A DNA stretch of 17,677 bases from JBGPHT01 sp041484525 (GCA_041484525.1 JBGPHT010000160.1:1-17677); one strand, 5' to 3'. Counted from the first letter of the stretch, positions 8,176 through 15,572 are shown. The notes: generated from the letters alone by a model not told the origin. Program-made: numbers and translations.

Positions 8176-8772
8176 GTGCCGAAGGCGAAAGACTTAGAAC
8201 TGCGGCTTCAGAGAACCGAACAGCAGCTAGGGCTGTTCCAAAAGATCAGCCGCTTCATGGTGCGGGAAATGAGCCTGCAGGAAGTGCTGCAGGGCGTGGT
8301 GTCGCTGGTCGTGGAATTCACCCAGTGCGATTCCTGTCTGGTCTATCTTTTGGACAACAAGGATCTGGTGCTGTGCGCGTCCAACACACCGCACCCGTCT
8401 ACTATTGGCAAACTGCGGATGAGCTGGAACGAGGGGCTCACCGGTTGGGTGGCTCGCGAGCGCCGGCTGCTGTCCATCTCACGTGAGGCATATAAGGACC
8501 CGCGCTTCAAAGTTTTCGGCGAACTGCCGGAAGATACCTACGAAGCCTTCCTCTCGGCGCCGCTGATCGCGCGCAACCGCGTGGTGGGTGTGATCAACGT
8601 GCAGCATCGCCTTCCTCACCAGCACACGGGCAGCGAGATGGAAGTGCTGACCACGGTGGGCGAGCAGATCGGCTGCGTGCTGGTGCTGGCCCGCATGGCG
8701 CCGACGGCAGTGGAGAGTTCCAATCACGTCGAACTGGTGCTTTCCTCAGGGCCGGTTCCGATGAAACAATGA
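8176..8772 (+). CDS. GAF-domain protein
   Basis: The 198-residue product has a short charged, probably coiled-coil N-terminus (KDLELRLQRTEQQLG) followed by a single GAF domain, roughly residues 20-175. Typical GAF signatures are visible: LVVEFTQCDSCLVYLLD, GLTGWVARER, LSAPLIARNRVVGVINVQH and TVGEQIGCVLV near the end. GAF domains sense small ligands or cyclic nucleotides. No output domain (HATPase, GGDEF or HTH) is attached, so it may regulate a partner. The GTG at 8176 is the first start codon in frame after the preceding stop at 8171-8173; the open frame upstream to 7843 is a shadow of the oxidoreductase gene. Its TGA overlaps the next ATG (ATGA). Confidence 0.85.
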   Translation: MPKAKDLELRLQRTEQQLGLFQKISRFMVREMSLQEVLQGVVSLVVEFTQCDSCLVYLLDNKDLVLCASNTPHPSTIGKLRMSWNEGLTGWVARERRLLSISREAYKDPRFKVFGELPEDTYEAFLSAPLIARNRVVGVINVQHRLPHQHTGSEMEVLTTVGEQIGCVLVLARMAPTAVESSNHVELVLSSGPVPMKQ

Positions 8773-9905
8773 GGGACGTGATCTCGTCGTTTCGAGGGTC
8801 CATCTGCGCGCTGATCCTCGCGGCCGCGTGTGCCGCGCCCCTGGACGCGCAACGCTGGCAGAGGCAATATCAATACGACGAAGAGAAGTCCACTCTCATG
8901 ATCGGCGACATGCAGTTCCCTTCTGCCAGCCGCGGCGTGGCCGTCGGGATGATCCGCGATGCCAAGGATCGCGGGCGCGAGAAGCCCGTCGGCCTGATCA
9001 CCACCGATGGAGGAGCCCATTGGCAGCAGATGCCGCTCCCGGAGAATCCCGTCTCGCTGTTTTTTCTGAACGAGGGCTCCGGCTGGATGGTAACCGAGAA
9101 AGGCCTCTGGTACACTAGTGAGGCCGGCAAGAACTGGCGCAAGTTGCCGAAGCCGCCCTCGCCGTTGTTCCGCGTCTACTTCACCAGCGAGAAGGACGGC
9201 TGGGCCGTCGGCCCCAAGAAGGCCGCTTTCGAAACACACGACGCCGGCGAGCACTGGAAGCCGCTGGCAGTCGCTGCCGAAACCCCCGGCGACAAGGAGT
9301 TCAGCGCATACAACTGGATTTCCTTTCCAACTTCGAAGTTCGGATTTATCTCCGGCTGGAACCAGCCGCGGCGCCGGTTCGGCATCTCCCTTTGGCCGGA
9401 CTGGATGGACCCGGAGGCCGCCGTCACGCGCCGCGAACTGCCGCACCTGGCATACTCGCTGGTCACCAGCGATGGCGGGACTACTTGGAAAAGCACCTCG
9501 GCGTCGGTCTTTGGCGTGATGACGCGCGCCCGCTTCAATGCCTCGGGCGTCGGGTTCGGGCTGCTGCAGTATGAAGGATCGTTCCGCTATCCGAGCGAGG
9601 TCTACCGGATCGACTGGGCCAGCGGCAAGAGCTCGACGATCTACCGAAACGCGAGTATCGACGTGACGGATATCTGGGTGACGGCGGACGGCACCTTGTA
9701 TCTCGCCGGTTACGCGCTTCCGGGTAAACTGCGCAGCGTGGTTCCCGGAAAGGTGATGGTGCTGCAGAGCCGGGACTACTCGACGTTTACCGAGATGCCC
9801 GTGGATTACCGCGCGACCGCCACGCACGCCGTCCTGGCCGGCGCCGACGACAAGAGCGTCTGGCTCGCGACCGATACGGGGATGATTCTCAAGCTGGCGC
9901 CCTGA
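8769..9905 (+). CDS. Secreted YCF48/BNR-repeat-like protein
   Basis: The 378-residue product has a signal peptide (about residues 1-27, ending CAAPLDAQ). Repeated Asp-box-like blocks follow: LITTDGGAHW, YTSEAGKNW, FETHDAGEHW and LVTSDGGTTW, each followed by a short strand. This is the pattern of YCF48/Hcf136-like and sialidase-type beta-propellers. In plants and cyanobacteria YCF48 assists photosystem II assembly, but in heterotrophic bacteria such proteins are exported and of unknown function. The ATGA overlap with the GAF gene indicates coupling. It is the last gene of the plus-strand run, and the next 700 bp hold no protein gene. Confidence 0.85.
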   Translation: MRDVISSFRGSICALILAAACAAPLDAQRWQRQYQYDEEKSTLMIGDMQFPSASRGVAVGMIRDAKDRGREKPVGLITTDGGAHWQQMPLPENPVSLFFLNEGSGWMVTEKGLWYTSEAGKNWRKLPKPPSPLFRVYFTSEKDGWAVGPKKAAFETHDAGEHWKPLAVAAETPGDKEFSAYNWISFPTSKFGFISGWNQPRRRFGISLWPDWMDPEAAVTRRELPHLAYSLVTSDGGTTWKSTSASVFGVMTRARFNASGVGFGLLQYEGSFRYPSEVYRIDWASGKSSTIYRNASIDVTDIWVTADGTLYLAGYALPGKLRSVVPGKVMVLQSRDYSTFTEMPVDYRATATHAVLAGADDKSVWLATDTGMILKLAP

Positions 9906-10030
9906 AGATCCCAAACACGACTCCGCAAGCCCGTTTTATTCACAGCGAATTCACGGCTGTTCAGCCGGAAGTGTTTGATCGGAAACAAAATAAATCTTGA
10001 GGAAAAGCTCGCGCGCGCGCCAAAAAGCGT

Positions 10031-10059
10031 TTGACGAAAATGCGTCGCAGGCGCATATT
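10031..10059 (+). promoter_or_regulatory. Sigma70-type promoter for the candidate ncRNA
   Basis: TTGACG at 10031-10036 (5 of 6 matches to TTGACA), a 17-bp spacer, then CATATT at 10054-10059 (4 of 6 to TATAAT). Transcription would begin near 10066, which is where the first helix arm of the candidate RNA begins. A short alternating (GC)5 tract lies just upstream at 10011-10020. Confidence 0.5.
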
Positions 10060-10685
10060 GGGGAAGGTTCCAAGAGGTTTGAGGAACAGCAAGCCTCCGG
10101 AAACGTAGCGGACCTGGAACGATGATCCGCAGCCGATAGACTAGTAATAGAAAAACGGTTGCGGGGAGCGAGAGGAAATCGGGCGGATTCGGAAGGCGGG
10201 CCAAGCGACGGCTGAACCGGCAGAACGCTTTGATCCGGAGGGATGTAAAAGTCCCGATGGGGAGTGGAGGCCTGGGAGGCAGTCGCGGGAGTCGGCAGCG
10301 GAAGTTGCAACGGGTCTGACGCAGGGAAGCAGCCTGAACCGGGGCGAACCGGTGAGGGTGGCTGAGCGGAAAGGCCGAACGGGCAGCGGAAGTTGTTGGC
10401 AACGACGCGAAGTAGCAGGCCGGGAGCTTCGACCCGGGAATGGATTCCGAGAAAATCGGAAACTGTTGCCGGTGAGCGAAAGGCCGCTACGAGCGGAAGG
10501 TCCTGTTGAGGAGAGAAAGCAAAGGCTGCGGCGCGCTTTGAAGCGTTAATCCGGGGACCGGGGAAAACGGTTTTCGGGGAGCAGAGAAGCGAGGCGTTCG
10601 GCGCTCCTTGATGCGAAGCTCAATGCCGTGCATGCCGGTGGTGAGCGGTGCTGCGATTCAGATCACTTGGAACCATTCTCTTTTT
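10060..10685 (+). ncRNA. Candidate large structured non-coding RNA, family unknown
   Basis: This stretch has no credible protein gene, is purine-rich with G well above C on the plus strand, and contains many short-loop helices. Examples by arm position: 10074-10080/10091-10097 (7 bp); 10127-10135/10156-10164 (9 bp, one G-U); 10203-10207/10226-10230; 10240-10244/10251-10255; 10295-10299/10304-10308 around a GGAA tetraloop; 10330-10334/10360-10364 enclosing 10338-10342/10349-10353; 10420-10424/10433-10437; 10445-10450/10456-10461 (TTCCGA, loop GAAAA); 10499-10503/10555-10559; 10578-10582/10603-10607. The two ends pair perfectly: GGTTCCAAG 10066-10074 with CTTGGAACC 10666-10674, followed by TTTTT at 10681-10685. 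A promoter-like sequence lies just upstream. I found no RNase P, tmRNA, SRP or group II intron signatures. The size is similar to ornate bacterial RNAs such as OLE. Exact ends are uncertain. Confidence 0.5.
10294..10395 (+). repeat. 14-nt direct repeat inside the candidate ncRNA
   Basis: GGCAGCGGAAGTTG occurs at 10294-10307 and again at 10382-10395. Each copy can form a GCAGC/GTTGY hairpin closed by a GGAA (GNRA) tetraloop, which suggests a duplicated RNA module. Confidence 0.6.
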
Positions 10686-10702
10686 GGGCGCAGGTTTTGC
10701 GC

Positions 10703-11395
10703 TCACCACTGGAAGTCGCCTACCAACGGCAAATGATCGGAAGCCACCAGCGCCTTGCGCGTGCGGTGCAGCGTGAGCCGTTCCAGCCGCAAGTCCGGAT
10801 CGTAATAGATATGGTCCAGGTGCAGGAACGGCAGCATGCCCGGATACGTGCACGAACGCCGCAGGTGGGTGCGCACATCGGCGCTTTCCAGGTGCGATCG
10901 CAGCAACCGTGTCGCGAGCCCGCGAGTCCACTCGTTGAAATCGCCGAGCACGATGCGGGGCGCCTGGATCTCGACATCGTTCAATAATTCCGGCGCCATC
11001 AGTCTTCGGCCCTGGTGCCGGCGCTCGAACAGCGCAGTCCCCAGGTGAACGTTGAAGATGTGCAGCAGCGAATCGTTCAGCACCAGGTCGGCGCGCAGGC
11101 AGCCGCGTTCTTCCCGCCCGCGAACGCTCAGGTCGTAGTTGCGCATGGTGCGGATGGGGAATCGGCTCAGCACCACGTTGCCGTATCCGTACCCGCGATG
11201 CTTGCGGTTTTCGCCCAACACAAACGGTAGCTTCAGATCGGTCGAAATCGATTCGGCCTGGTGCTCCAGCACTTCCTGCAGCGCAATCACTTCTGCGTCC
11301 ACTTCGCGCAGCACGTCCGCTACCCGCAGCGTGCTGACGCGTCCGTCCATTCCGCGGCACTTGTGGACGTTGTAGGTGACCACGCGCAGGTGCAT
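10703..11395 (-). CDS. Endonuclease/exonuclease/phosphatase (EEP) family protein, YbhP-like
   Basis: The 230-residue product carries the full EEP catalytic set: TYNVHKC (Asn9), LQEV (Glu41), NVHLG (His117), GDFNEW (Asp152, Asn154), LDHIYY (Asp194, His195) and SDHLPLVGDF (Asp220, His221). These metal-dependent enzymes cleave phosphodiester or phosphomonoester bonds in nucleic acids, phospholipids or inositol phosphates. The ATG at 11393-11395 shares its A with the TGA of the phospholipase-D-family gene upstream (TGATG), so it is translationally coupled to it. In E. coli the same pair occurs as ybhP next to clsB, which suggests a phospholipid-related job. No signal peptide is present, so it is probably cytoplasmic. 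Confidence 0.9.
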   Translation of the reverse strand: MHLRVVTYNVHKCRGMDGRVSTLRVADVLREVDAEVIALQEVLEHQAESISTDLKLPFVLGENRKHRGYGYGNVVLSRFPIRTMRNYDLSVRGREERGCLRADLVLNDSLLHIFNVHLGTALFERRHQGRRLMAPELLNDVEIQAPRIVLGDFNEWTRGLATRLLRSHLESADVRTHLRRSCTYPGMLPFLHLDHIYYDPDLRLERLTLHRTRKALVASDHLPLVGDFQW

Positions 11396-12678
11396 CACTC
11401 CTGCCTCTCGATCACCCATCCGAGCCATTCGTGTACCCGCTCGAACGGCGAGCGGCGGTTCCAGCCCGCGTAGGTGATGAGCCGCGAGTGTGCCAGGTCC
11501 GTCTGGAAGTCGTGCTCCAGGCGCGCCGCCAGGCCCTCATCGAGCGCCGCCAGATTCACCTCGTCGTTCAGCCCGAACGAGCGGTGATCGAAATTCGTGG
11601 AACCCACCACGCTCCAGATGCCATCCACCACCAGCGCTTTGGTGTGGATCATCGACGGACGGTATTCGTAGATCTGCGCCCCGTGCTGCAACAATTCGCC
11701 GTAGAGCCGGCGGCTGGAGCGCCGCGTCAACAGATGGTCATGGTGCTTGCCGGGCACGATGATTTTCACTTCCACGCCCCGCTCGATGGCGCGAACCATC
11801 TCGGCGCGCGCGCTGCGGTCCGGCAGGAAATAGGGCGTGGTGATGTGGATGCTACGGCGGGCCGAGGCAATCAGCGTCTGGAACAGCATGCGCGCGCGGG
11901 TGGCGCGGCCGATCGAGGGCGTGCTGTTGATCACCAGCGCGGCGGCGCTGCCCGTGGCCTCGCACTCCGGATAATATTGCGCGCCCGTGAGCAGCTCGCC
12001 TGAGGACTCGAGCCAGTTCTCCGCGAAGATGGATTGCATGCTGGCGACCGCCCGGCCCTCGACTCGGCACATGGTGTCGCGCCAGCGCTTGCGCCGGCGA
12101 ACGGACTTGTACCAGTGGTCCGCGATTCCCGCCCCTCCGATGAACCCGATGCGGCCGTCGATGAGGATCAACTCACGGTGTGTCCGGTTATTGAACCGGA
12201 AAAGGTTGTACCAGCGGAAAGGCATGTACCAGCGCACTTCGCCGCCGGCAGCGACCAACTCGCGGAAAATGCTCCGGCGGGTAGTGATGCTGCCGACCGC
12301 ATCGAGCACCACCCGCACCTTCACGCCTGCGCGCGCCCGCTCCGTCAAGAGGTCGAGGAAACGCCGGGCGACTTCGCCGCGCTGGAAAATGTAGGCTTCG
12401 ATACAGATGTGGCTGCGCGCCTGCCGGATCGCATCCCACTCTGCTTCGTAGAATGCATCCCCATTCGTGAGGACCTCGACGCGCGTATTCGGGTGCGGCT
12501 CGGCATCGGCCAGCATGCCTACGACACGCGCGAAGTCCGCCGAATTCAACGGCAAACACGGCGGCTCCTCAATCCGATACGGCAGCCCCGGTTCGAACAG
12601 CGCGAGCACCACCAGCAGCAGTGGAATGGCAATCCCCGCGACTGCCAGAATCAGGAGGAAGGTTTGCATCGCGCCCAT
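11395..12678 (-). CDS. Cardiolipin-synthase-like phospholipase D family protein (ClsB-type)
   Basis: The 427-residue product has one N-terminal membrane helix (about residues 5-28) and two PLD domains. HKD motif 2 is intact (H345-T-K347 through D352, then GSTNFDHRSF). HKD motif 1 reads THRELILIDG (H167, E169, D174), so the expected Lys is Glu, coded GAG. The NNRTHRE context and GFIGGAGIADHWY match cardiolipin synthase-like proteins, which join phosphatidyl groups to make cardiolipin at the inner membrane. The substitution may be family-typical or may alter activity. Start choice: ATG ending at 12678. A GTG at 12690, right after AGAGGGG, and an ATG at 12669 are alternatives. It is coupled to the EEP gene downstream. 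Confidence 0.88.
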   Translation of the reverse strand: MGAMQTFLLILAVAGIAIPLLLVVLALFEPGLPYRIEEPPCLPLNSADFARVVGMLADAEPHPNTRVEVLTNGDAFYEAEWDAIRQARSHICIEAYIFQRGEVARRFLDLLTERARAGVKVRVVLDAVGSITTRRSIFRELVAAGGEVRWYMPFRWYNLFRFNNRTHRELILIDGRIGFIGGAGIADHWYKSVRRRKRWRDTMCRVEGRAVASMQSIFAENWLESSGELLTGAQYYPECEATGSAAALVINSTPSIGRATRARMLFQTLIASARRSIHITTPYFLPDRSARAEMVRAIERGVEVKIIVPGKHHDHLLTRRSSRRLYGELLQHGAQIYEYRPSMIHTKALVVDGIWSVVGSTNFDHRSFGLNDEVNLAALDEGLAARLEHDFQTDLAHSRLITYAGWNRRSPFERVHEWLGWVIERQE

Positions 12679-12748
12679 GGGACACACCACCCCTCTGTTC
12701 TTATTTTGACAGTTTTGGCTACGGTGCGATGTGAGTTTTCAGACCGCC

Positions 12749-13200
12749 TCAGAACGCCAGGCCGAACCGTACACCCCAGTAATGAACGGGCCCATCGAGC
12801 GGATCGATATGGTCGCGGAGCTCGAGGCGCAGCGCGAGTTTCGGCGGGAACCAATAGTTCACCCCGCCGCCGAGATTGAACAGGTTCAGGGTGCCGCCGC
12901 TGACGACGCCGTGCATCCGCCGGTCGCGAATGGGTCGGGCTTGGCCGTTTTCGATGCGCTGCCGCGCAGATGGTAATACTCTGAAAGGCGTCGAGGAGAG
13001 CGAGACCTCCGGCTTCGACACCCGCGCCGAACCGCTTACCGATCGCGAACTCGGCTCCGACACCCGCTTGCAACGTCCCCCGGGAGAATCCCGAAACCGA
13101 TTCCGCGCCCGGCGCGACGAAAGAAGTACACGTTCGAGCGCTGCGCAAACGCGGCGCCGCCGAATAAGGAGAGACACAGAATCGCTCACGTCTGGACCGC
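12749..13200 (-). pseudogene. Frameshifted outer-membrane beta-barrel protein
   Basis: Three reading frames on the minus strand join into one recognisable small outer-membrane protein. A signal-peptide-like stretch (LCLSLFGGAAFAQRSNVYFF) is followed in another frame by FVAPGAESVSGFSRG and VGAEFAIGKRFGAGVEAGGL. The frame then changes to EYYHLRGSASKTAKPDP, and again to LNLFNLGGGVNYWFPPKL through a C-terminal HYWGVRFGLAF. The ending in Phe and the alternating pattern fit a porin-like barrel. Three indels are needed, near TTCTTTCG, CAGAGT and TCGTCAGC, and the codon before the signal peptide is a stop, so no intact start is seen. Its 5' boundary is approximate. Assembly errors are an alternative, but neighbouring genes are intact. 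Confidence 0.65.
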
Positions 13201-13404
13201 CACCCATCAGATCCGGTCTGGATTGGGCCAAACCACCGCATTGTGATGGTCGCGCGGCCGCGCTCTCTCGATTCGAACAGCCCGCACCGAACGCCGAGGC
13301 GTGCTACGGCGTTTGGGCATGAGCAGTAGATCGTAGACATTCTAGTACCGTCCTGGTCTCCGCAGTGCCTTAACCCGCCCATGCGCCCCGCCGATTGATT
13401 CGGC

Positions 13405-13722
13405 ATGAACCAAGTCGCATCTACGACCTGCCGAGTCTGCCAGGAGTTGGGCATGGATTACCTGATCGCCGCGGACCAAAGGGAGGAAGCAGCGCGCGAA
13501 CTCCGTTGGGCGGTCACGATAACGCAACAGGAGAGCGCGGCCAGACGACTGGCGAGAGTCGAAGGACACAAGCTTTTTGCGATGGGCGAGTTGCTTGCGC
13601 ATTGCGAACGCAAGGCATGCATGCTGCCGATTCCCGATCCGGCGCTGGCTGAACTGCTCGTCTACCGCCTCTTTGCGTCCGGGGCAATTAACGCATCCGC
13701 TGACCGGAAGGTGGCGGCCTGA
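13405..13722 (+). CDS. Small hypothetical protein
   Basis: The 105-residue product has a CRVC pair near the N-terminus (residues 9-12), two more cysteines around 67-71 in HCERKAC, and a charged, probably helical middle (QREEAARELRWAV, QESAARRLARVEG). The cysteine spacing could bind a metal but is not a recognised zinc motif. An in-frame ATG at 13453 is preceded by AGGAG with a 6-nt spacer, so translation may start there and omit the first cysteine pair. I do not recognise a family. It appears to be the first gene of the accessory block. Confidence 0.5.
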   Translation: MNQVASTTCRVCQELGMDYLIAADQREEAARELRWAVTITQQESAARRLARVEGHKLFAMGELLAHCERKACMLPIPDPALAELLVYRLFASGAINASADRKVAA

Positions 13723-14031
13723 ATCCCGGACTCGCGCTAGATGTGGGAAAACTTTGTGGTGCTGGAGGAGGGGGTCGAAGAGAACTGCCCTGCTGATAAT
13801 GCGCAGATTGTTGATTCAGATGACAGCGAGAACAGCTAGTTCGGCACTATCGGCAACCCTTTGGCACGTATCCGGCACGTGGTAATCGCGAGCCGCCCAA
13901 CGCCCATTCTCCTTCGGAGTCGGCGTACGGCGAGGTGGACTTCCCGCGCGGACGCTAAAACCGGCGCCGACTGCGGCTCCCCGATGTCCTTAGTTAGCCG
14001 CTGCGATCACGGTACAGTTTAAGTAAGCCCG
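13723..14031 (+). other. Region without a confident gene
   Basis: This stretch holds only a 32-codon open frame at 13741-13839, with an acidic product ending DSDDSENS and no ribosome binding site, which is too weak to call as a gene. No RNA motif, repeat or promoter pair stands out. Confidence 0.4.
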
Positions 14032-14373
14032 TTGCGTTCGCCTGCCGTAGGTCAAGTCAGACAGTTCACTGTTCGACGCCTGGATCTGGCTGACATCTGG
14101 CCACCCCCCGTGCCGAGCAACTACTTCCTAGTGACCCAGGTGCTTGTCTATGGCGACTGCGTCGGCACCAGCCTGCTGGGCATCGACGGGTGGACAGTGC
14201 GCCGCCTGGCGAAGAGCGGCTGCAAGTTCATTCCCGGCGAGAAGCTGGCTGCTGAAGACCGCAAGCGGATCGAAGGGGTGCTACTGGATCTCGCCCAGGA
14301 GCGTGGGTGGCGGCTGCGAGAGGCACTCGACGGGTCGTCGCGTATGGCTGAATCTGTGAAGACGGTTCAATAG
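14032..14373 (+). CDS. Small hypothetical protein
   Basis: The open frame gives up to 113 residues from a TTG at 14032. A GTG at 14110 is an equally possible start and would give a product of 87 residues. The C-terminal half (EKLAAEDRKRIEGVLLDLAQERGWRLREAL) is a convincing amphipathic-helix sequence, which argues for real coding. No conserved motif or domain is recognisable. It stands alone between two gene-poor stretches in the accessory block. Confidence 0.4.
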   Translation: MRSPAVGQVRQFTVRRLDLADIWPPPVPSNYFLVTQVLVYGDCVGTSLLGIDGWTVRRLAKSGCKFIPGEKLAAEDRKRIEGVLLDLAQERGWRLREALDGSSRMAESVKTVQ

Positions 14374-14670
14374 CCGCGCGATGGCCGGCCGAGGAGTGGA
14401 GGGCTCGCACACCGACAGGTCAGGAGGGAGAGCTGGAGCTTGGCGGCTTCCGCCGCCACGGCGGCACTGGCTGACGCACCGACATCCCTGAAGGCCCCTG
14501 ACCCCCACCCCCTCGGCTGGGACCCGAATTCAAATTAAAATATCCGATGCTCTCCTGCTCACGCCGGTACTAACGTTGCGGGTATTCGGATAATGAGGTC
14601 TTTATCTAGTCTAAGCGTATTAGGAGAGAGCGGGGGAAGAGGTTAGTCGTGAGGGAGTGAAACGTCAGCT
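14374..14670. other. Gene-poor, AT-richer stretch
   Basis: No open frame is convincing. There is an inverted repeat TATCCGA (14541-14547) / TCGGATA (14586-14592) with a 38-nt interval. The sequence around 14524-14550 and 14590-14630 is markedly more AT-rich than its surroundings, as expected for a boundary or regulatory stretch downstream of the minus-strand small-gene cluster. Confidence 0.35.
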
Positions 14671-14892
14671 TCAGCGCCGTCGCAGCTTCCAGATGCCGGC
14701 ATGCGGCAGCAGCCGTCCGGCCGCGGCGTAGCGCGCAAGCAACAGAGTCGCTAGGCGCCGTTCTCCGTACGTCTCGGCAAGTAGCGCGTCAGATGGAAGA
14801 ACATAGCAGGCATGTGCTACCGGGAGTCCATCGGCGCGATGGATCTTACCGCAGAAGCAGGTTGTCGTTGAAACAGATTGGCCTTCAATCTT
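14671..14892 (-). CDS. Small hypothetical protein
   Basis: The product is 73 residues from the ATG ending at 14892. It has a CFCGKIH segment near residues 13-19 and a helical C-terminal half (LLAETYGERRLATLLLARYAAAGR). The frame is open further upstream to 14991, but that part looks like low-quality sequence. No ribosome binding site is evident. It sits last in a minus-strand series of small ORFs and may be co-transcribed with them. Confidence 0.4.
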   Translation of the reverse strand, partial: KIEGQSVSTTTCFCGKIHRADGLPVAHACYVLPSDALLAETYGERRLATLLLARYAAAGRLLPHAGIWKLRRR

Positions 14893-14945
14893 CATGGCGG
14901 TGTGAGGAGACGGAACGGACGGAAGCTCTCCGCCCGTTCCATCAG

Positions 14946-15077
14946 CTAGCAAGCAGCGAAACCGACAGCCTGCGCCTTGCGCTTGCAGCATGGTTCCGTC
15001 CGCTGAGCTTCGCTTACCAGCGCGTTCCAGTCCAGTCCGATGCCGTCCGCGACGATCTTCAGGTCAGCAAGCGCCAT
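14946..15077 (-). CDS. Possible 43-residue small protein
   Basis: A short frame starts at the ATG ending at 15077, inside the last codons of the preceding small gene, and ends with TAG at 14946-14948. The first half (MALADLKIVADGIGLDWNAL) looks like genuine protein, while the C-terminus (CCKRKAQAVGFAAC) is less convincing. The overlap with the gene before it fits a compact phage- or plasmid-like cluster. Confidence 0.35.
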   Translation of the reverse strand: MALADLKIVADGIGLDWNALVSEAQRTEPCCKRKAQAVGFAAC

Positions 15078-15217
15078 TCGAATCCGCGTACGTTGGCGAA
15101 CACGACCAGGCCACGAAGAACCGCGTTAACAGCAACGCTGTCCTCCTGGTCATCCCCGATGCCACCGGCCGTGTCTACCAGCAGCCTTACGATTGAGCGT
15201 TCAAGTTTTCCTCGCAT
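15059..15217 (-). CDS. 52-residue small protein with strong ribosome binding site
   Basis: The ATG at 15215-15217 is preceded by AAAGGAG with a 6-nt spacer, which strongly supports translation. The product (MRGKLERSIVRLLVDTAGG at the start, RGFEWRLLT at the end) has a hydrophobic central segment (AVNAVLRGLVVFANV) and no recognised family. It begins 18 bp after the stop of the previous minus-strand gene (15236), so the two form an operon. Translation was read base by base here because the frame is very short. Confidence 0.55.
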   Translation of the reverse strand: MRGKLERSIVRLLVDTAGGIGDDQEDSVAVNAVLRGLVVFANVRGFEWRLLT

Positions 15218-15235
15218 CGTCGTCTCCTTTCGGCG

Positions 15236-15541
15236 CTATGCCGTCTCCAGGTCTGTGGCGCGCGGGGAAGCGGCCGTCTGAGAGCTGCGACACGGCCGCC
15301 TAGCGCACGTCGGATTCTGCGCAGCGAAGCGAGTTGCTTCGCGTACGGCCGCAGCGTGGTTCGCGCTGAATTCGGCCGTCCGCATCTCCGCAATGGCTGG
15401 TGTCAGATTGCCTTGCATGTATGCGAGCATCAAGCCGTAAAGAAAATCATCAGCGGGCGTGATCAATTCGGCCGCGTCCGATGCTGCGGCCAGTGCTTCA
15501 ATCTGGCTGTCCGTAAGTTGCGTAGCTTTCGTGTTCTTCAC
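15236..15541 (-). CDS. Small hypothetical protein, first gene of a minus-strand small-gene operon
   Basis: The 101-residue product starts at a GTG preceded by AAAGGAG with an 8-nt spacer and has a promoter directly upstream (15579-15607). The first 70 residues look protein-like and acidic (MKNTKATQLTDSQIEAL, AELITPADDFLYGLMLAYMQG), with an alanine-rich helical middle. The last 30 residues are Arg/Ser/Thr-rich and less convincing, so a frame change late in the gene is possible. The family is not recognised. The operator-like dyads in its promoter suggest repression by an element-encoded regulator. Confidence 0.6.
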   Translation of the reverse strand: MKNTKATQLTDSQIEALAAASDAAELITPADDFLYGLMLAYMQGNLTPAIAEMRTAEFSANHAAAVREATRFAAQNPTCARRPCRSSQTAASPRATDLETA

Positions 15542-15556
15542 TGTGTCATCTCCTTT

Positions 15557-15572
15557 ATGGCTCGTGAGCCAT
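15557..15572. promoter_or_regulatory. Dyad ATGGCTC-GT-GAGCCAT at the minus-strand transcription start
   Basis: Perfect 7-bp arms with a 2-bp centre. It sits at the predicted transcription start of the minus-strand operon and abuts its Shine-Dalgarno sequence. It could be an operator or a hairpin in the mRNA leader that hides the ribosome binding site. Confidence 0.5.

Noticed and set aside
8724..9914. 396-codon open frame on the minus strand
   Set aside because: It is antisense to the secreted YCF48-like gene, which has a signal peptide, repeats and an ATGA-coupled start; the antisense product has no motif.
10011..10020. Alternating (GC)5 tract as a Z-DNA or regulatory element
   Set aside because: It is short and likely to occur by chance in GC-rich DNA; noted only because it lies near the ncRNA promoter.
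9806..10402. 198-codon minus-strand open frame over the purine-rich region
   Set aside because: Its product is dominated by Pro, Arg, Leu, Ser and Phe, simply reflecting a pyrimidine-rich strand; it overlaps the 3' end of a real gene and shows no protein character.
10060..10685. RNase P RNA, tmRNA, SRP RNA or group II intron
   Set aside because: Hallmark sequences such as the RNase P GAGGAAAGTCC core, the tmRNA CCA end and tag frame, the SRP tip loop and intron domain V were looked for and not found.
10620..11360. 246-codon minus-strand open frame
   Set aside because: It is an alternate frame of the EEP gene, which carries all catalytic motifs and a coupled start.
13741..13839. 32-codon acidic micro-ORF
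   Set aside because: No ribosome binding site or neighbour coupling; short enough to be chance.
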